This document shows positions 16,790-24,834 of a DNA stretch of 64,000 nucleotides, piece after piece. The stretch covers positions 106,125 to 170,124 of the forward strand of contig NZ_JARXYZ010000016.1 in assembly GCF_029894125.1 (NCBI RefSeq), written 5' to 3'. How positions within the stretch are numbered: position 1 is the stretch's first letter; each line of letters opens with the position of its first letter. Made by a program: the position numbers and the translations under genes. Source of the DNA: Kitasatospora sp. MAA19. GTDB lineage: Bacteria > Actinomycetota > Actinomycetes > Streptomycetales > Streptomycetaceae. Under the pieces are notes generated by a model. That model was given only the letters and a program-made list of their open reading frames with translations, was not told where the DNA came from and searched no databases.

Positions 16790-18103
16790 TCAGCCCTGAC
16801 CGGCGTCCAGGATGTCCACCACGAACACCAGCGGCGCGCCCGGCGGGATGTCGCCCTGGCCCTTGTCGCCGTAGGCCAGCGCGGCCGGGATCACCAGCTC
16901 CACCCGGCTGCCGACGGTCTGGCCCACCAGGCCCTGGTCCCAGCCCTGGATGACCTGACCGCCGCCGACCGGGAAGGAGAACGCCTGGCCCTTGCTGAGC
17001 GAGGAGTCGAACACCTTGCCGTCCTTGAACAGCGCGCCGGTGTACTGGACGACGACCTTCTCGCCCTTCTCCACCTTCGGCCCGGTGCCCTGGATCAGGA
17101 CGTGCGTCTTCAGCTCGGTCGGGTCCTTCGCGCCGGCCACCGGGGTGATCTCGGCCGGCTTCTTGCCGTTGTCCTTGACCTGCGGGAAGTCCGCCGGCGG
17201 CGGCGTGACGGTGCCGCTCACCACCGCGTCGGGCGCGCTGGAGTTGCGGATGTCGATCACGAAGATCAGGTCGTCCTTGGCCCCGATCGACATGTCGGCC
17301 TTGCCCTGGGAGCCGAACGCGGCGGCCGGCGGGGCCACCACGAGGATCCGGCTGCCGGCCTTCTTCCCGACCACGGCCTGGTCCAGCGCCGGGATCAGCG
17401 CGTCCGTGCCGGCCTGGAAGATCTGCGGCTTGCCGTTGTTGTCGTACGAGCTCGGGATGTCCTTGCCGGTGTTCCAGTCCTTGGCGGTGTAGTCCACCGA
17501 GGTCCAGGAGTTCTTGTCCACCTTGGGGCCGGTGCCCTCGGACAGCACCTTGACCACGAAGGTGCCGTCGGACGCCTCGCCCGGCACCTGGATCTCGGCC
17601 TTCTTGCCGAAGTCGCCGGCGACCGTCGGCAGCACCTTGGCGCTGTCCTTGATCGGCGGCACCGGGTCGGCGGTCGGGGTGGGCGGCGCGGACTTGGCCG
17701 CATCCGGCTTCGCGGCGGTGTCCGACGTGGAGCCGTCCTTGTTCACCAGGTACAGCGTCACGGCGCTGCCGGCCAGCAGTACGGCCAGCACCGTGCCGAG
17801 GATCACGCCCAGCCGGCCCACCCCTGGCGGGTTCTCGTCGTACCCGGCCTCCGAGGTGTCGCCCCGGCGCACGGTGGAGGCGAAGATCTGCGGGGTGTCG
17901 TCGGTCTTGGTCCCGCCCGTGGCACGCGGCTGCTCGCCGGGCTGCGCCCAGCCGGCCTGCTGCTTCAGGATCGACGGCGGGACGACGATCGACTCACCGT
18001 CCCCCGGAAGCGGGCCGCCGGGGCGCGAGGCGGCCGGGTCACCCGCAGAGCTGTCGTTCGCCGCGGTACCGGCCCCGCCCGGGCTCGGCGTCTTCTCAGT
18101 CAT
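16790..18103 (-). CDS. Membrane-anchored double-domain FKBP peptidyl-prolyl isomerase
   Basis: 437 residues starting at the ATG at 18103. A disordered, Pro/Gly-rich cytoplasmic N-terminus is followed by one transmembrane helix with GVILGTVLAVLLAGSAVTLY (about 95-115), a Thr/Pro linker and two FKBP domains facing outside. The C-terminal domain is canonical (VIQGWDQGLVGQTVGSRVEL). The first domain has LIPALDQAVVGKKAGSR in the same place, so the catalytic Trp is replaced and the loop DWNTGKDIPSSYD is unusual. The N-terminal domain is therefore probably a chaperone or interaction domain. It likely folds exported proteins. Confidence 0.87.
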   Translation of the reverse strand: MTEKTPSPGGAGTAANDSSAGDPAASRPGGPLPGDGESIVVPPSILKQQAGWAQPGEQPRATGGTKTDDTPQIFASTVRRGDTSEAGYDENPPGVGRLGVILGTVLAVLLAGSAVTLYLVNKDGSTSDTAAKPDAAKSAPPTPTADPVPPIKDSAKVLPTVAGDFGKKAEIQVPGEASDGTFVVKVLSEGTGPKVDKNSWTSVDYTAKDWNTGKDIPSSYDNNGKPQIFQAGTDALIPALDQAVVGKKAGSRILVVAPPAAAFGSQGKADMSIGAKDDLIFVIDIRNSSAPDAVVSGTVTPPPADFPQVKDNGKKPAEITPVAGAKDPTELKTHVLIQGTGPKVEKGEKVVVQYTGALFKDGKVFDSSLSKGQAFSFPVGGGQVIQGWDQGLVGQTVGSRVELVIPAALAYGDKGQGDIPPGAPLVFVVDILDAGQG

Positions 18104-18246
18104 GACTCCCCATCCATCTCGCCACGAGGTCTTCCAGATCTGCGACCGGCGTGCTGAGCGCCGGTCTGCCGTCGCACCATCCGCCCCGGCCTTGGCGCCG
18201 GGCGGCGCCTGCCACAGTGCGAGGGCAGTATGACAGCTCAGGATGA

Positions 18247-18278
18247 GGGCGGACGCTTCGTTGTACGAGCGTCCGCCC
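18247..18278 (-). terminator. Terminator after the FKBP lipoprotein gene
   Basis: 11-bp perfect stem (18247-18257 with 18268-18278), ten-base loop, about 30 bp after the stop codon at 18307. It sits between two FKBP genes and suggests that each has its own promoter. Confidence 0.5.
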
Positions 18279-18306
18279 AAGCGTACGGAATCCCCCGGGC
18301 GACTTC

Positions 18307-19293
18307 CTAGACCGCTTCCAGAATGTCGATCACGAAGACCAGCGTGGAGTTGGGCGGCACCGAGCCCTGCGCCTGGTCCTTGTAGCCGAGCCCGGGCGGC
18401 ACCACGAGCTGGACCCGGCTGCCGACGGTCTGGCCGACCAGCCCCTTGTCCCAGCCCTCGATCACGCTGCCGGTGCCGATCTGCACCGCCTGCGCGCCGC
18501 CGTGCGTCCAGGAGGCGTCGAACTGCTGGCCGTTGTTCCAGAGCACCCCGGTGTACTGCACCACCAGGGTCTGCCCGGTCTTGACCTGCTTGCCCTCGCC
18601 CTTGATGAGCACCGCCTGCTGGAGGTCGGTGGGCGCGGCCTGCCCGGCCGGGACGGTGATCGTCACCGGGGCCTTGCCGTTGTCCTTGACCTGCGGCAGG
18701 TTCGCCGGCGGCTGGGTCATGGCGCCGCTCAGCGTGGAGTCCTGCGGCAGGCTCTCCATGATGTCCAGGACGAACACCACGGTGTCGCCCTTGCTGACGC
18801 CGAGCTGGGTGCTGCCCTGCTCGCCGAAGGCCGCCGCCGGCGGGGCCACCACCAGCAGCCGGCTGCCGACCTTCTTGCCGATCACGCTCTGGTCCAGCGC
18901 CGGCACCAGCTGCCCGCTGCCCGCCTGGTAGAGCTGCGGCTTCCCGCTCGGGTCGTACGAGCTGGGCAGGTCCTTGCCGGTGGTCCAGTCCTTCGCCGTG
19001 TAGTTGACCGTCACCCAGTCGCCCTTGTTGACCGCCGGCCGGTCGCCCTCGCTGACGGTGTTCACCACGAACTGGCCGCTGGGCTGGCCCTCGGGGAGGG
19101 TGATGGTGGCCTTGCTGCCGAACCCGCCCTCCGAGAGCGTGGGCATCGGCGACGCCTCGCCGACCGGCGCGGGCACCGTCGGAGGCGCGCTCGGCGCGGA
19201 CGGAGTCGCCGGGCCGGCCGCCTTGGGCGAACTGCTGCAGGCGACCGCCAGCAGCAGCGGCAGGGTGAGAAGCAAACCGGCGGTGCGGCGCAC
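18307..19293 (-). CDS. Double-domain FKBP peptidyl-prolyl isomerase, lipoprotein
   Basis: 328 residues from the GTG at 19293 (AGGA upstream). The N-terminus MRRTAGLLLTLPLLLAVACS is a lipoprotein signal with lipobox LAVAC, so the protein is anchored by lipid outside the membrane. Two FKBP domains follow. The first again carries LVPALDQSVIGKKVGSRL, lacking the catalytic Trp, while the second has VIEGWDKGLVGQTVGSRV and is canonical. The similarity in layout to the neighbour at 16790-18103 indicates duplication followed by a change of anchoring. Confidence 0.87.
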   Translation of the reverse strand: MRRTAGLLLTLPLLLAVACSSSPKAAGPATPSAPSAPPTVPAPVGEASPMPTLSEGGFGSKATITLPEGQPSGQFVVNTVSEGDRPAVNKGDWVTVNYTAKDWTTGKDLPSSYDPSGKPQLYQAGSGQLVPALDQSVIGKKVGSRLLVVAPPAAAFGEQGSTQLGVSKGDTVVFVLDIMESLPQDSTLSGAMTQPPANLPQVKDNGKAPVTITVPAGQAAPTDLQQAVLIKGEGKQVKTGQTLVVQYTGVLWNNGQQFDASWTHGGAQAVQIGTGSVIEGWDKGLVGQTVGSRVQLVVPPGLGYKDQAQGSVPPNSTLVFVIDILEAV

Positions 19294-19354
19294 GGGGGTC
19301 CTAACTGTCGTTCGAGGTCGGCTCTCCTGACTCGACGGACAGCGTATGCCCGGA

Positions 19355-19395
19355 CGGTGTCCGGCCCCGGTAGACACCACCGGGGCCGGACACCG
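19355..19395 (-). terminator. Terminator after pafA
   Basis: 17-bp perfect stem (19355-19371 with 19379-19395) and a seven-base loop, 30 bp beyond the pafA stop. Confidence 0.7.
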
Positions 19396-19425
19396 CCTTG
19401 ATCACAAACCCGAGGTCGCCGCGGA

Positions 19426-20787
19426 TCACATCCCGGCGATGAGCTTCTCCACCCGCTCGTCCACCGAGCGGAACGGGTCCTTGCAGAGCACCGTCCGCTG
19501 CGCCTGGTCGTTCAGCTTCAGGTGCACCCAGTCCACCGTGAAGTCCCGGCGCTGTTCCTGCGCCCGCCGGATGAAGTCCCCGCGCAGCCGGGCCCGGGTG
19601 GTCTGCGGCGGGATCGACTTGGCCTCGAAGGTCTTGAGGTCGGTGGTCACCCGCTGCGCCTGGCCCTTGCCCTGGAGCAGGTAGAACAGCCCGCGCCGGC
19701 GGTGGATGTCGTGGTACGCGAGGTCGATCTGGGCCACCCGGGGGTTGGACATGCTCATCTGGTGCTTCTCGCGGTAGCGCTCGATGAGCTTGTACTTCAT
19801 GATCCAGTCGATCTCGGTGGCCACCCCGTCCAGGTTCTCGGTGCGGACGGCCTCCAGGGTCCGGCCCCACAGGTCGAGCACCCGGGCGATGGTGCCGGTG
19901 TTGATGCCCTTGCGGTCGGCGAACTCCAACGCCTTGGTGTAGTACTCCTCCTGGATGTCCAGCGCGCTGGCCTCGCGCCCGTTGGCGAGCCGCACCTGGT
20001 GGGTGCCGGTGAGGTCGTGGCTGACCTCGCGGATCGCCCGGATCGGGTTCTCCAGGGTGAGGTCGCGCATCACCACGCCGGCCTCGATCAGCCGCAGCAC
20101 CAGGTCGGTGGCGCCGACCTTGAGCAGCGTCGTGGTCTCGGACATGTTGGAGTCGCCGACGATGACGTGCAGCCGGCGGTAGCGCTCGGCGTCCGCGTGC
20201 GGCTCGTCGCGGGTGTTGATGATCGGGCGCGAGCGGGTGGTGGCGGAGCTGACGCCCTCCCAGATGTGCTCGGCGCGCTGGCTGACGCAGTAGACCGCGC
20301 CGCGCGGGGTCTGCAGCACCTTGCCGGCGCCGCAGATCAACTGCCGGGTCACCAGGAAGGGGATCAGCACGTCCGCCAGCCGGGAGAACTCCCCGTGCCG
20401 GGCCACCAGGTAGTTCTCGTGGCAGCCGTAGGAGTTGCCGGCCGAGTCGGTGTTGTTCTTGAACAGGTAGACGTCGCCCGCGATGCCCTCCTCGTGCAGC
20501 CGCCGCTCGGCGTCCACCAAGAGCCCTTCGAGGATGCGCTCGCCCGCCTTGTCGTGCGTCACCAGCTCGATCACGTCGTCGCACTCGGGGGTGGCGTACT
20601 CGGGGTGGGAGCCGACGTCGAGGTACAGCCTGGCGCCGTTGCGCAGGAAGACGTTGCTGCTGCGGCCCCAGGAGACGACGCGGCGGAACAGGTACCGCGC
20701 CACCTCGTCCGGCGACAGCCGCCGCTGCCCGCGGAACGTGCAGGTCACGCCGTACTCGTTCTCCAGCCCGAAAATCCGGCGGTCCAT
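19426..20787 (-). CDS. pafA: Pup-protein ligase PafA
   Basis: 453-residue enzyme of the carboxylate-amine ligase/glutamine synthetase-like superfamily. It joins the C-terminal glutamate of Pup to substrate lysines with ATP. It begins MDRRIFGLENEYGVTCTFRG, the conserved start with the Glu-containing nucleotide/metal loop, and includes HPEYATPECD, FKNNTDSAGNSYGCHENYLV and RPIINTRDEPHADAERYRRL. The ATG at 20787 is chosen because homologues start exactly here; the frame extends 14 codons further without homology. Its product works with Pup, Dop, Arc and the 20S core encoded in the next 6 kb. Confidence 0.96.
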   Translation of the reverse strand: MDRRIFGLENEYGVTCTFRGQRRLSPDEVARYLFRRVVSWGRSSNVFLRNGARLYLDVGSHPEYATPECDDVIELVTHDKAGERILEGLLVDAERRLHEEGIAGDVYLFKNNTDSAGNSYGCHENYLVARHGEFSRLADVLIPFLVTRQLICGAGKVLQTPRGAVYCVSQRAEHIWEGVSSATTRSRPIINTRDEPHADAERYRRLHVIVGDSNMSETTTLLKVGATDLVLRLIEAGVVMRDLTLENPIRAIREVSHDLTGTHQVRLANGREASALDIQEEYYTKALEFADRKGINTGTIARVLDLWGRTLEAVRTENLDGVATEIDWIMKYKLIERYREKHQMSMSNPRVAQIDLAYHDIHRRRGLFYLLQGKGQAQRVTTDLKTFEAKSIPPQTTRARLRGDFIRRAQEQRRDFTVDWVHLKLNDQAQRTVLCKDPFRSVDERVEKLIAGM

Positions 20788-20907
20788 GAGCACTCCTATC
20801 TGGTCGGAGCTGTCCGAAACCGCCTCCACGACGACTGGGCCGCCGCAGGGGCACCGGAGCCCCGTACGGCCTCCGTCCGGCCGCCGTACGGGACTCCGCA
20901 GGCACTG

Positions 20908-21663
20908 CTACTCCGGCGCGGTGTCCGCCGGGTTGTCCTCGTCGTCCGTCTCGGCGGACTGGTCTCCGTCGAGCAGCCGGGCGAGCTGGTTTCCCAGGAT
21001 GCGCTTGAACTTGCGCTGCTGGAAGCGCTGGCGGTCGAGGACCGCGACCTCCAGTTGCTCCGGGGTGAGGGTGCGCGGGCTGCCGCCGTTGGGGTCGCGG
21101 GCGAGCGAGTCCACGGCGGCCCGGACCACCTCGGTGAGGCTCATCCCGGCGCGGTGGCGCTGGCCCAGGTAGTTGCCGATCGAGTCGGCGTTGCCGCCGA
21201 CCACGACGTAGTTCTTCTCGTCGACGATCGAGCCGTCCGGGGTGAGGCGGTAGATCTGGTCCTCGTCCGTGGTGCGGCCGACCTCGGCCACGATCAGCTC
21301 GACCTCGTAGGGCTTCTCGCCGACCGAGGAGAAGATGGTGCCGAGGGTCTGGGCGTAGACGTTGGCCAGGCCCCGGGCGGTGACGTCGGCCCGGTCGTAG
21401 GAGTAGCCGCGCAGGTCGGCGTAGCGGACGCCGCCGATGCGCAGGTTCTCGAACTCGTTGTAGCGGCCGACCGCCGCGAAGGCGATCTTGTCGTAGATCT
21501 CGGAGACCTTGTGGAGCGCTCTGGAGGTGTTCTCGGCGACGAAGACGATGCCGTCGGCGTAGGTGAGCACGACCACGCTGCGGCCGCGCGCGATGCCCTT
21601 GCGGGCGTACTCCGCGCGGTCCGCCATGGCCTGCTGGGGCGAGACGTAGAACGGTGTCGACAC
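20908..21663 (-). CDS. prcA: 20S proteasome alpha subunit
   Basis: 251 residues, forming the outer heptameric rings that gate the core. The family N-terminus MSTPFYVSPQQAMADRAEYA is followed by RKGIARGRSVVVLTYADGIV. There is no propeptide or catalytic Thr, as expected for alpha. The acidic tail (DGDQSAETDDEDNPADTAPE) is typical of actinobacteria. The GTG start lies 31 bp after prcB, in the same operon. Confidence 0.96.
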   Translation of the reverse strand: MSTPFYVSPQQAMADRAEYARKGIARGRSVVVLTYADGIVFVAENTSRALHKVSEIYDKIAFAAVGRYNEFENLRIGGVRYADLRGYSYDRADVTARGLANVYAQTLGTIFSSVGEKPYEVELIVAEVGRTTDEDQIYRLTPDGSIVDEKNYVVVGGNADSIGNYLGQRHRAGMSLTEVVRAAVDSLARDPNGGSPRTLTPEQLEVAVLDRQRFQQRKFKRILGNQLARLLDGDQSAETDDEDNPADTAPE

Positions 21664-21694
21664 CGGCGGTCGTCCCTTTCCTGTGAGGTGACGG

Positions 21695-22537
21695 CTAGAG
21701 CAGCGGGGCCTGCGGGCCGTTGGGGTGGGAGAGACGCCGGTCGGTGATCGCGACCGCGATCTCGGCGACCTCCGCGTCGGTGAGCCGGCGGAAGCCGTCC
21801 TCGGTGATCAGCGAGACGATCGGGAAGATCTTGCGGGCGAGGTCCGGGCCGCCGGTGGCGGAGTCGTCGTCGGCCGCGTCGTAGAGCGCCTGGACGACCA
21901 GGGTCGAGGCCTGTTCGGCCGTCAGGTCGTCGCGGTAGAGCTTCTTCATCGAGCCGCGGGCGAACACCGAACCCGAACCGGTGGCGGCGAAGCCGCGCTC
22001 CTCGGAACGCCCGCCGGTGACGTCGTAGTTGAAGATCCGGCCGCGGCCGAGGTCCAGGTCGTAGCCGGCGAACATCGGGACGACCGCGAGGCCCTGCATC
22101 GCCATGCCCAGGTTGCCCCGGATCATGCTGGTGAGCCGGTTGGCCTTGCCCTCCAGGGAGAGCACGGCGCCCTCGATCTTCTCGTAGTGCTCCAGCTCCA
22201 GCTGGAACAGCCGGACCATCTCGACCGCGAGGCCGGCGGTGCCGGCGATGCCGACCGCGCTGTACTCGTCGGCCGGGAACACCTTCTCGATGTCGCGCTG
22301 GGCGATCACGTTGCCCATCGTCGCCCGGCGGTCACCGGCGATCACCACACCGCCGTCGAACACCGCGGCCACGATGGTGGTCCCGTGCGGGGCCTCGACC
22401 ACGGCACCCTCGGGGAACCCGCGGTGGCCGGGGATCAGCTCCGGCCTGTGCTCGGCGAGGAAGTCCAGGAACGAGGAGGACCCCGGGGTCAGGAAGGCAG
22501 CCGGTAGACGCCCGGTGCCACGAGTGTTGGCTTCCAC
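21695..22537 (-). CDS. prcB: 20S proteasome beta subunit
   Basis: 280 residues, N-terminal nucleophile hydrolase. A 52-residue propeptide should be removed at APHG/TTIVAAVF, exposing Thr53 as catalytic nucleophile. The catalytic Lys lies in VIAGDRRATMGN-type context downstream, and the Ser/Gly-rich GTAGLAVEMVRLF region is conserved. It forms the two inner rings of the proteolytic chamber. The gene starts at GTG and lies directly upstream of prcA. Confidence 0.96.
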   Translation of the reverse strand: MEANTRGTGRLPAAFLTPGSSSFLDFLAEHRPELIPGHRGFPEGAVVEAPHGTTIVAAVFDGGVVIAGDRRATMGNVIAQRDIEKVFPADEYSAVGIAGTAGLAVEMVRLFQLELEHYEKIEGAVLSLEGKANRLTSMIRGNLGMAMQGLAVVPMFAGYDLDLGRGRIFNYDVTGGRSEERGFAATGSGSVFARGSMKKLYRDDLTAEQASTLVVQALYDAADDDSATGGPDLARKIFPIVSLITEDGFRRLTDAEVAEIAVAITDRRLSHPNGPQAPLL

Positions 22538-22700
22538 ACGATTCCTTCCAGGTAGCTTGAAGCTCGCGCTGCCCGCACCCTACCCGTCCGACGATCACTG
22601 TCCACGTGTGGAGGGGGCCGGTGCCGGGCGACCGGGTGGCCCTCGCCACCCAGCCGCCCTCGACGGTCGCGACCGTGAATTCCCGAATACCGGTGACGGG

Positions 22701-22919
22701 CTATTGCCCGCCCTTCTGCACGAATCCCCGGACGAAATCCTCGGCATTCGACTCCAAGACCTCGTCGATTTCGTCCAGCACCGCGTCGACGTCGTCGCCC
22801 AGCTTTTCCTGGCGCTCCTTGAGGTCGTCGGAATTCTGGGTTTCCGCGGCCTGCTCCTCGACCTCCTCGGAGGACCGGTTTGCCCGCTGCTGGCCGCCGC
22901 CGGTGTCCTTGCTCGCCAT
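22701..22919 (-). CDS. pup: Prokaryotic ubiquitin-like protein Pup
   Basis: 72 residues beginning MASKDTGGGQQRANRSSEEV. It is highly acidic and predicted to be disordered, with a central helix (DLKERQEKLGDDVDAVLDEI) that binds the Arc/Mpa coiled coil. The sequence ends in VQKGGQ, so Pup is made in the glutamine form and must be deamidated to GGE by Dop before ligation. The ATG at 22919 gives the family start. The gene lies between dop and prcB. Confidence 0.97.
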   Translation of the reverse strand: MASKDTGGGQQRANRSSEEVEEQAAETQNSDDLKERQEKLGDDVDAVLDEIDEVLESNAEDFVRGFVQKGGQ

Positions 22920-23093
22920 TTCCCTCACCCCGCTCGATTCGTCTGGCACGGTTTGGTCGTTGCTTGCTGCATCGACCCTATACACAAGGTGCGACTACCG
23001 CTCCCCGTTTGCCGGTGGCGCTTCCTGTCCAACACCCGCTGCCACCCCGGATGATTCCCATTCGGCGGACGTTCACCCATGGTGATCGAAAAG

Positions 23094-24605
23094 TTACCCG
23101 CCGGAGAGGACCCGGAGCAGGTCCTCCGCGGTGCGGCAGCGGTCCAGCAGCTCCTTGACGTGGTTGCGGGTGCCGCGCAGCGGCTCCAGCGTGGGCACCC
23201 GCTGCAAGGAGTCCCGGCCCGGCAGGTCGAAGATCACCGAGTCCCAGGAGGCCGCCGCGACGTGGTCGGCGTACTGCTCCAGACAGCGCCCGCGGAAGTA
23301 CGCCCTGGTGTCCTCCGGGGGCTTGGAGACGGCCCGCTCGACCTCCTCCTCGGTCACCAGCCGCTCGAACCGGCCACGGGCCACCAGGCGGTTGTAGAGG
23401 CCCTTCTCGGGCCGTACGTCGCTGTACTGGAGGTCGACCAGGTGCAGCCTCGGGTTCTCCCACCCCAGGGCGTCCCGGCTGCGGTAGCCCTCCAGGATCT
23501 CCCGCTTGGCGATCCAGTCCAGCTGTTTGGAGAGCGACATCGGATCGCGCTCCAGCCGGCCGAGGACGTCCTCCCAGCGGGCCAGCACGTCCGTCGTCTG
23601 CTCGTCCGCGTCGTTGCCGAAGCGGTCCTCGACGTACTTGCGGGCCAGCTCGAAGTACTCCAGCTGGAGTTGGACGGCGGTGAGCTTGCGCCCGTTGCGC
23701 AGGGTGATCAGGTGCTTGAGCGTGGGGTCGTGGGAGACCCGGTGCAGGGTGCGCACCGGCTGGTCGACGGCGAGGTCGGCGGCGATGAAGGAGTCCTCGA
23801 TCATCGACAGGACCAGTGAGGTGGTGCCCAGCTTGAGGTAGGTGGAGATCTCGGAGAGGTTGGCGTCCCCGATGATCACGTGCAGCCGGCGGTACTTCTC
23901 CGCGTCGGCGTGCGGCTCGTCCCGGGTGTTGATGATCGGGCGCTTGAGCGTGGTCTCCAGGCCGACCTCGACCTCGAAGTAGTCGGCCCGCTGGCTGATC
24001 TGGAAGCCGTGCGCCGAGCCGTCCTGGCCGATGCCGACCCGGCCGGCGCCGGTGACCACCTGGCGGGAGACGAAGAACGGGGTGAGGTGGCGGACGATGT
24101 CGGCGAACGGCGTCGCCCGCTTCATCAGGTAGTTCTCGTGGGTGCCGTACGAGGCGCCCTTGTTGTCGGTGTTGTTCTTGTACAGGTGGATGTTCTGCCC
24201 GTTGGGCAGCTCCAGCGCGCGCTGCGCCGCGGCCGCCATGATCCGTTCCCCGGCCTTGTCCCAGAGCACGGCGTCGCGCGGGTTGGTGACCTCCGGCGAG
24301 CTGTACTCGGGGTGCGCGTGGTCCACGTAGAACCGGGCCCCGTTGGTGAGGATGATGTTGGCCAGGCCGATGTCCTCGTCGGTCAGCTGGCTGGCGTCCG
24401 CCACCTCACGCGCCAGGTCGAAGCCCCGGGCGTCACGCAGCGGGTTCTCCTCCTCGAAGTCCCAGCGGGCCCGCCGCGCCCGGTGCATCGCCGCCGCGTA
24501 CGCGTTGACGATCTGGGACGAGGTGAGCATGGCGTTGGCGTTGGGGTGCCCGGGCACGGAGATCCCGTACTCGGTCTCGATGCCCATCACGCGCCGTACG
24601 GTCAT
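23094..24605 (-). CDS. dop: Pup deamidase/depupylase Dop
   Basis: 503-residue paralogue of PafA that deamidates the Pup C-terminal Gln and removes Pup from substrates. It begins MTVRRVMGIETEYGISVPGH, with the catalytic-loop region and matching blocks HPEYSSPEVTNPRD, YKNNTDNKGASYGTHENYLM and RPIINTRDEPHADAEKYRRL. The ATG at 24605 is preceded by AAGGAGG at five bases. It is longer than PafA because of the Dop-loop insertion, as usual. The gene is next to pup. Confidence 0.95.
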   Translation of the reverse strand: MTVRRVMGIETEYGISVPGHPNANAMLTSSQIVNAYAAAMHRARRARWDFEEENPLRDARGFDLAREVADASQLTDEDIGLANIILTNGARFYVDHAHPEYSSPEVTNPRDAVLWDKAGERIMAAAAQRALELPNGQNIHLYKNNTDNKGASYGTHENYLMKRATPFADIVRHLTPFFVSRQVVTGAGRVGIGQDGSAHGFQISQRADYFEVEVGLETTLKRPIINTRDEPHADAEKYRRLHVIIGDANLSEISTYLKLGTTSLVLSMIEDSFIAADLAVDQPVRTLHRVSHDPTLKHLITLRNGRKLTAVQLQLEYFELARKYVEDRFGNDADEQTTDVLARWEDVLGRLERDPMSLSKQLDWIAKREILEGYRSRDALGWENPRLHLVDLQYSDVRPEKGLYNRLVARGRFERLVTEEEVERAVSKPPEDTRAYFRGRCLEQYADHVAAASWDSVIFDLPGRDSLQRVPTLEPLRGTRNHVKELLDRCRTAEDLLRVLSGG

Positions 24606-24747
24606 GCGGCCCTCCTTGCCCGGTGCGCCGCCCCCCACGGGCGGAGCACGCCGACGTACCGCTGAAACAACACCGACGCCGGCGGTCTGCCCGCGGACGG
24701 TGGGTCGAGCCTAGAACCCGGCGCCGACGGGCGGGCCCCGAGACGCG

Positions 24748-24787
24748 CCGTCCGGCTGCGGGGCCGCGAGGCGCCACAGCCGGACGG
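24748..24787 (-). terminator. Possible terminator after arc
   Basis: 11-bp perfect stem (24748-24758 with 24777-24787) with an 18-base G+C-rich loop, about 50 bp past the arc stop. Confidence 0.45.
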
Positions 24788-24834
24788 GGTGCGTGCTGTT
24801 CCGGGGACCGCCGGGCGGCCCGGTCACCGCGTGC

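Noticed and set aside
19522..21747. Long open frame opposite pafA and prcA
   Set aside because: Shadow of two proteasome genes with unmistakable motifs on the minus strand.
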